This document shows positions 59,461 to 64,000 of a stretch of 64,000 nucleotides of DNA, in pieces (the first letter of the stretch is position 1; the number at the start of each line of letters is the position of its first letter). The translations under genes were made by a program, and so were the position numbers. Under the pieces are notes generated by a model. It ran no database searches. It was not told where the DNA came from and was given only the letters and a program-made list of their open reading frames with translations. The DNA comes from Saururus chinensis (taxonomy: Eukaryota; Streptophyta; Magnoliopsida; Piperales; Saururaceae): contig CP141143.1 of NCBI GenBank assembly GCA_035235625.1, positions 36,813,178 to 36,877,177 of the forward strand, read 5' to 3'.

Positions 59461-60587
59461 GTTCAACATAGAAAATCTAGCTAAATAGCATAAAAACATG
59501 CAAGCCATGTTGATTTGACAAATTTGTCAACGTATTGATATATCAAAAGCTAAGAACTTTCTGACAACTACTTGCACAGCCAATCCAAGCTTCACTACAT
59601 CCCCAGTACTCGGTGCCTGTGATAATATTTGCAGTTCTTAGCACATCTCAAATTCTTCTTTTAGAAAAGAAATAGCTTCGTATTTATATTGACTCACCTC
59701 AATGTGCAGGCGTAGTACTGGGTCATGAAGGGATAATCTCAAAAGAAACCAACCACCGTGTCCAAAAACTCACACCTGTCGTAAAAGTGCAAAGATGTAA
59801 TTCAATTTTAATTCTATATCTTAGTAAGGCGTATGGTTAAATTTTGAACAATCTTGTCCAATAAAGATGCTCCTGCGCTTTGGGTCTCTAAAAGCATCCT
59901 GCTTACACTATTAGTTGCAAGGCTCACATAAAATTCCTAATATGCAGTTTTCATTCATCACGCAAAATATTATTTGGTTGCGGCAGCATTCATCTCTATT
60001 GTGATCCCTCACCCCGTGTAAATTCTCAAGTGGTATGATAAAAACAATATACACCTTTCAGGACAAAAGTACAAACATGAAGGCCTGAATCTTGCTATTC
60101 ATATAAGTTGGCCGTGACATGAACCTACCATGTACATTGACTACGAATCCTCTGGTGCTAGAGAATTAGTCTCAACCCAATAAAATGCAAGACAAAAAAG
60201 GGAAAAAAAAACTCTCAGCTATATCTTTCATGAGCTGGTATTATCAGTTCTAATATCTTTGCAGTCTTCTCTTACTCGAAACAACCATAGGTGTAATTCT
60301 TGTAGGCTTTCCAACCTTCAGAGTCACTGCAAAATTGAAAGACGAGTTTATCAATTATATTCCACACTAACAACACTAAAACTCATAAATTTGGCAAATA
60401 TACTACCCTTTATTGACCATTTGGTAATAGGGGCTAAACTCTAGATGATAAAATACAAAATACATCCTCAACAATAACACAACAATATCATCCTATGCCG
60501 GTTGATTGCAAAAGGACATTAATTGCCATTCTGTGGTGAATGTGGCTTAAAACCAGGTAAGTTCACTACAGAAGAAAAGAGAAAAAC
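59461..60587. other. Probable intron/3' region of EB1-like fragment, unresolved
   Basis: No certain gene. On the minus strand 60326-60250 could be a short terminal exon (TLKVGKPTRITPMVVSSKRR then a stop) after a TTTTGCAG acceptor, but I do not recognise it. Confidence 0.3.
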
Positions 60588-60817
60588 CTTTTCAATCTTT
60601 AACTTGCTGACTACTTCCAGGAGGACCTTGTAATACTGGATCACCACAAATTTCGATTTTGCGTTGAAATTCACCTTAAAAGAAGAAGACCTTTAATAAA
60701 CTTCTAGGAGAGGCATGCATAAAATGAACAAAAGCTATACACCCATACTTTGTGCATGGGAACATATCGTGGATGAGTCATGTCCATTAATTGACATTGA
60801 ACAGCCCTAGATGCTGC
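60588..60817 (-). pseudogene. EB1-like (microtubule plus-end protein), two exons
   Basis: EB1 proteins track growing microtubule plus ends with an N-terminal calponin-homology domain. Exon 60817-60749 (23 codons) reads AASRAVQCQLMDMTHPRYVP then MHK; exon 60674-60588 (29 codons) reads VNFNAKSKFVVIQYYKVLLE then VVSKLKIEK. These match the consecutive CH-domain segment GAV.CQLMD..HPG.VPMHKVNFDAKSE...QNYKVLQ with acidic or polar residues replaced (E to K, D to V). Splice signals fit: GGGCAG acceptor, AAA/GTATGG donor, TTAAG acceptor, AAG/GTTTTT donor. I found neither the first exon nor the HIEV...KGRPLDN exon. Probably a fragment or pseudogene. Confidence 0.65.
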
Positions 60818-62394
60818 CTGCCCAACATAAAGAAGGACCAAATAAAATTTACGTTTGAAAGATTGATAACAACAACAAAGCCACTTGTTGTATAGAACTA
60901 TGATAATTGGCAAATAACAGGATCAGAAGCAAAGCGGTGACAATGGGCATGTTTCTGAAGTTTAGCATGCCTCTTATATCATTCCCTCCATCCAATGCAA
61001 ATGCACAACAGAGCATGCAAACAAGCTAAAAACAAATAGCATGCTCAAAATGAAATCACATTGATCTTTGATTTAAAAGTAAAGGTCTAAACGATAACTT
61101 TCCTCAAATTATGATCCAATTAAAGTAAATTTAGTCTCAAAGTACTAGCATCAATTACTCATTTTAAACATTTTAGTCACAAACAAAGTTGTTGGTCCAC
61201 CAGGAGTACATGTTTCTTTTTTCTTTTGGCTAGGACAGTCTAACATTTGCACTTACACGTCAGAAGCAACAAAAGCTCAAGGTACCCACAAAAGATCCAA
61301 CATGGGAAAGCCAGAAACCAGACCACTTCCACTTTGGTGAGATGGAAATGGAGGGTGGCGTTGATCTAGGTCAGAATCTCATTCCTGCCCACAAAATAAG
61401 CCATGTCTATCATCCCTATGCCCTGCCATTATCACCATTGGACTTCCTGCCCTTTCACACGCCAAGGAGCTTCTCTTCTGCTGTTTACTATTGTAACGAA
61501 GTTGGATTGACTGTTATGTCTGATTGTCAATGAAAGCAGCATACTACAAGCACACAAAAACAGTCTAACAGAGTGATCAGTTTTAGAAGAAGCAAAAGAG
61601 TTTCACTTAAAAGAAAATCAAAATTTTCGAGGGAAGGTAACCTTGAAGAGTGAGATGGCGCAAGATGAGTTAAGCCCGGATGAGGGCTGAGCAAAGAAGA
61701 TTTCTGCTGCCTTCCCTAACTTGTCCTCAAAACACATTGATCCCTCTTTCATAAACAAATGGATTTGAGGACTTCAACACTCCTGATCAAAATCCAAGCC
61801 AAAACAGAGCATTTCAACTTTGGCAGAGGGAATAGGAGGGGGGAAGGGGAAGGTAAAGCTAATACTTTTCATTGGGGCAGAAGGGTGACTAGGGGAGAGG
61901 AGGCCACTATTGGCGGGGTGGACCTCGGAGCAACCAGGGCAGGAGGTGACGAGAGACGGCTATACAACTAGGGGAGAGGCCAAATCGCAGAAGTGATCTG
62001 CGCCTTGCTGTCGGGGGGCTAGCAGCTCTAGCAGACTTTCAATGAGAGGCGAGATGGAGCTGATCCGACCTGCGATGGGGATGATTAAACAAGAGGAGCA
62101 AAGGCATATCCGACAGTGGTGATGGCTAGAAGGGGCTCTTCGAACAGCAGAGGTGGCTCCGAAATCGCCAACAGAGGATGGTCCGAGATCACCGATAGAG
62201 GAGAGGGGAGGCCAGGAGGGGCAGAGTGGAAGTTTGGGGCTGGGATTTGGGTTTGGTTTTATACCTGCCAGCTTGACCGTGGTTAGTTCTTAGGTTAATC
62301 AAGAAAATTCAAAAGTGGCCCTTAGACCTTCATCAAATGGCATGCAGAAACTGGCCCAAATAACTTATATGAGGTTCCGGCTCATCCTATCTAG

Positions 62395-62395
<1 letters not shown>
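60818..62395. other. Possible upstream region of the EB1-like fragment
   Basis: No confirmed exon. 61980-62270 is GC-richer and on the minus strand CT-rich after a TATAAAA motif (about 62260), as in a plant promoter/leader. An open minus-strand stretch EDKLGKAAEIFFAQPSSG near 61700 precedes a possible donor, unrecognised. Confidence 0.3.
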
Positions 62396-62400
<5 letters not shown>

Positions 62401-62429
<29 letters not shown>

Positions 62430-62603
62430 GCCTGTGGAGGTGAGCCTGGGCTCACGCTCAGCTACATGAGCCCATGCCCACTAGGCCGTCGAATTTATAT
62501 CCGACGGTTCACGCTACTCACAAGGCCCCGTGAGTTGCATGGGCCGTTGGATGTGGGCCTGGGCTCACGCAGCCGAGTGTGAGCCCAGGCTCACCTCAAC
62601 TTT

Positions 62604-62634
<31 letters not shown>
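62401..62634. mobile_element. Foldback MITE between two TA microsatellites
   Basis: Perfect 19-bp terminal inverted repeats GAGGTGAGCCTGGGCTCAC at 62437-62455 and its complement at 62579-62597, each itself nearly palindromic. The core (about 123 bp) has further inverted pairs (GCCGTCG / CGACGG). (TA)n runs lie on both sides (to 62426 and from about 62609). Non-coding. Confidence 0.7.
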
Positions 62635-62638
<4 letters not shown>

Positions 62639-62640
62639 CA

Positions 62641-63536
62641 CAAATTAGAATCCCAAGGCATATAGTATGAAAGGTGCCTGAAGGCTTATTTGGCAAAAAA
62701 ACGGAAAAAAAAATAGAAATTGCAGTTTAGTGAGAAACCAAATGCTTTGTGAATCTATATTTTCATTACTTACTTTCCAAATCTGTTTTAATAAAAGTTC
62801 AGTAATAAAATGTTGGCATTGCATCTCCACGTTGTGCTTTTTTATTTGATTTGTTAATTCAAGTGAAGATAGATTTCTAAGACTGCTTAGCTAACATGCA
62901 TAACTTTAGATTGTTTTACATGATATTCCATGTCAAAAGTTTAGAAAATCAAGTGCTACAATTCTCTTTTTGCTCTTGTCTCTTATAAAAACATTGTTGA
63001 GTGCACAAGCTATAATGTTTAGATCGTTTAGTGTACTCACAATTGTTCATAAAATACGGGTATTATTCTATTATACAAATTCTACTATACAACTATTGAG
63101 TGAGTTGGACAATGAAGGCTTAATTTTGCCCCAATTGTAGGGAGAGAAGTGGCACCTTGATTGTCATTTTAAACTTACTAGTTGCTTACTTAGTTAAGAT
63201 AACATTGCCCAATTTTACAACCAAGTAGGTTTATAGCTACAAATGTTCTAACTGGAGCTCACTCCACACTTTCAGATGTCAAAATTCCATAGCACTGCCA
63301 TTTGAATACTTGTTAGGAATTTTATTATTCATGTCTCCCTTACATTGAAAATTCAACATCTATTTATCAACATCACACATTTCACCCAAAAACTTAGATC
63401 CTAAAAAATTTATCAAAGAAACGGAAATAAGCAATCCTCCAGTTCTTGTTGAAAACCAAAACAAGCATAAGTCCCTAAAAGCCTGCTGCAAATCCTGGTG
63501 CCATCCCCAGTACACCCAAATCCAAAGAAATCTACC
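62641..63536. other. AT-rich spacer, nothing recognised
   Basis: Probably 3' flank or UTR of the LRR gene fragment on the minus strand; no feature supported. Confidence 0.4.
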
Positions 63537-63959
63537 TTAATCTTCACTAACAGCTCTTGGACTTTTAGGTGCTCTACACGTCGGGCAATATTTTGGAAGC
63601 GGTGATCCACACAAATAAGGGTTCCCAGCATACGGGGACAGTTGTTCAAGGGTTTGTAGCTGGTTTCCCTTCGGAATTTCTCCGGACAAATTGTTAAATG
63701 ACAAATTCAAGTAACTGAGTAAATATAAAAGTGATATGCTACTGGGAATTGAACCACTAAACCGGTTTCCAGACAAGTCCAATGATTCCAACTTCTGCAA
63801 CTTACCGACATTCTTTGGTATTCTTCCAATCAAATGATTCCCCAATATATTCAGGCTATATAGTAGTTTCAGGTTGCATATCTCTTCTGGTATTTCTCCG
63901 GATAAGCCATTATTTGAAACATCGATTCCAGTTAGAAAACGCAAAGGACCTCCACTAAA
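63537..63959 (-). CDS. LRR receptor-like protein, C-terminal LRR exon
   Basis: About 140 codons on the minus strand from a likely acceptor CCTTTTAG at 63960-63967 to TAA at 63537. Plant extracellular leucine-rich repeats: IDVSNNGLSGEIPEEICNLK, LNILGNHLIGRIPKNVGKL, LDLSGNRFSGSIPSSISLL, LNLSFNNLSGEIPKGNQLQT, then the cap GNPYLCGSPLPKYC. This is the end of the ectodomain of RLP/EIX-type receptors, which sense microbial molecules at the plasma membrane. In the family an acidic spacer, transmembrane helix and short tail follow; here the protein stops 14 residues after the cap (AVSED), so it is truncated or continues through a further exon (GTAGAT donor-like after the stop). The rest lies beyond the window. 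Confidence 0.8.
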   Translation of the reverse strand, partial: FSGGPLRFLTGIDVSNNGLSGEIPEEICNLKLLYSLNILGNHLIGRIPKNVGKLQKLESLDLSGNRFSGSIPSSISLLYLLSYLNLSFNNLSGEIPKGNQLQTLEQLSPYAGNPYLCGSPLPKYCPTCRAPKSPRAVSED

Positions 63960-64000
63960 CTAAAAGGTTTTATTTAATTGCTTGATGGAATAGATGCAGA

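Overview
This is nuclear DNA of a land plant, almost certainly an angiosperm. The evidence is plant-type Ty3/gypsy retrotransposons (iMet-type and Asp-type primer-binding sites, a Tekay/Del-style chromodomain tail, a TLRSG-bearing gag as in Athila/TAT elements), CACTA-like subterminal repeats, and fragments of plant gene families (CASP-like membrane protein, EB1, LRR receptor-like protein). I cannot name the species. No intact ordinary host gene is visible; the window is a dense nest of transposable elements with a few host gene fragments. All calls come from reading the sequence; no database search was run.

Layout. 1-2180 is the end of a repeat unit (copy 1) that recurs at about 31.9-34.8 kb (copy 2) and 52.3-53.9 kb (copy 3), and in inverted orientation at 54.3-57.0 kb. 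2.8-7.7 kb is a composite of AT-rich sequence, hairpins of the type GTAGTAGCGATG...CATCGCTACTAC, GCGACGCTT-type repeats and long (CT)n tracts; similar modules return at 57.8-59.4 kb. 7.7-28.6 kb is a nested stack. An old minus-strand short-LTR Ty3/gypsy element (integrase, RT/RNase H, protease and gag remains at 7.7-8.66, 12.0-13.5 and 18.5-19.0 kb) is split by a 3.35-kb solo LTR (8664-12012, TSD GGCTA), a 4.92-kb solo LTR-like sequence (13535-18455, TSD ATGGC) and a nearly intact 9.2-kb Tekay-type element (19085-28309, TSD AAGTC).

29.2-31.9 kb holds CACTA-like sequence and a decayed gag. Copy 2 of the repeat carries the last two exons of a CASP-like gene. 35424-38739 is a second solo LTR of the 3.3-kb family (TSD CTAGC). 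39436-46971 is a minus-strand gag-protease-only Athila/TAT-like element (two 1420-bp LTRs, TSD CCGCC) inserted in an older short-LTR element (5' LTR end at 39317, 3' LTR 48950-49292). That older element's internal region carries an antisense histone-H1-like fragment. 49.9-57 kb is a direct plus inverted duplication. 60.6-60.8 kb has two EB1-like exons, 62.44-62.60 kb a foldback element in TA repeats, and 63.54-63.96 kb the end of an LRR receptor-like protein.

How parts work together. In the Tekay element the 5' LTR (TATA box at about 19762), iMet PBS, an extra acidic zinc-knuckle ORF, three tandem hairpins, gag-pol, the polypurine tract and the 3' LTR are all in place; one TGA at 25998 cuts pol inside integrase. 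The Athila-like element has LTRs, PBS, PPT and gag-protease reading frames but no reverse transcriptase, so it would have needed enzymes from another element. The most unusual items are the extra ORF and hairpin array of the Tekay element, a cluster of CGATCGATCG palindromes shared by LTRs of different lineages, and the CASP-like gene fragment embedded in one copy of the duplicated unit.
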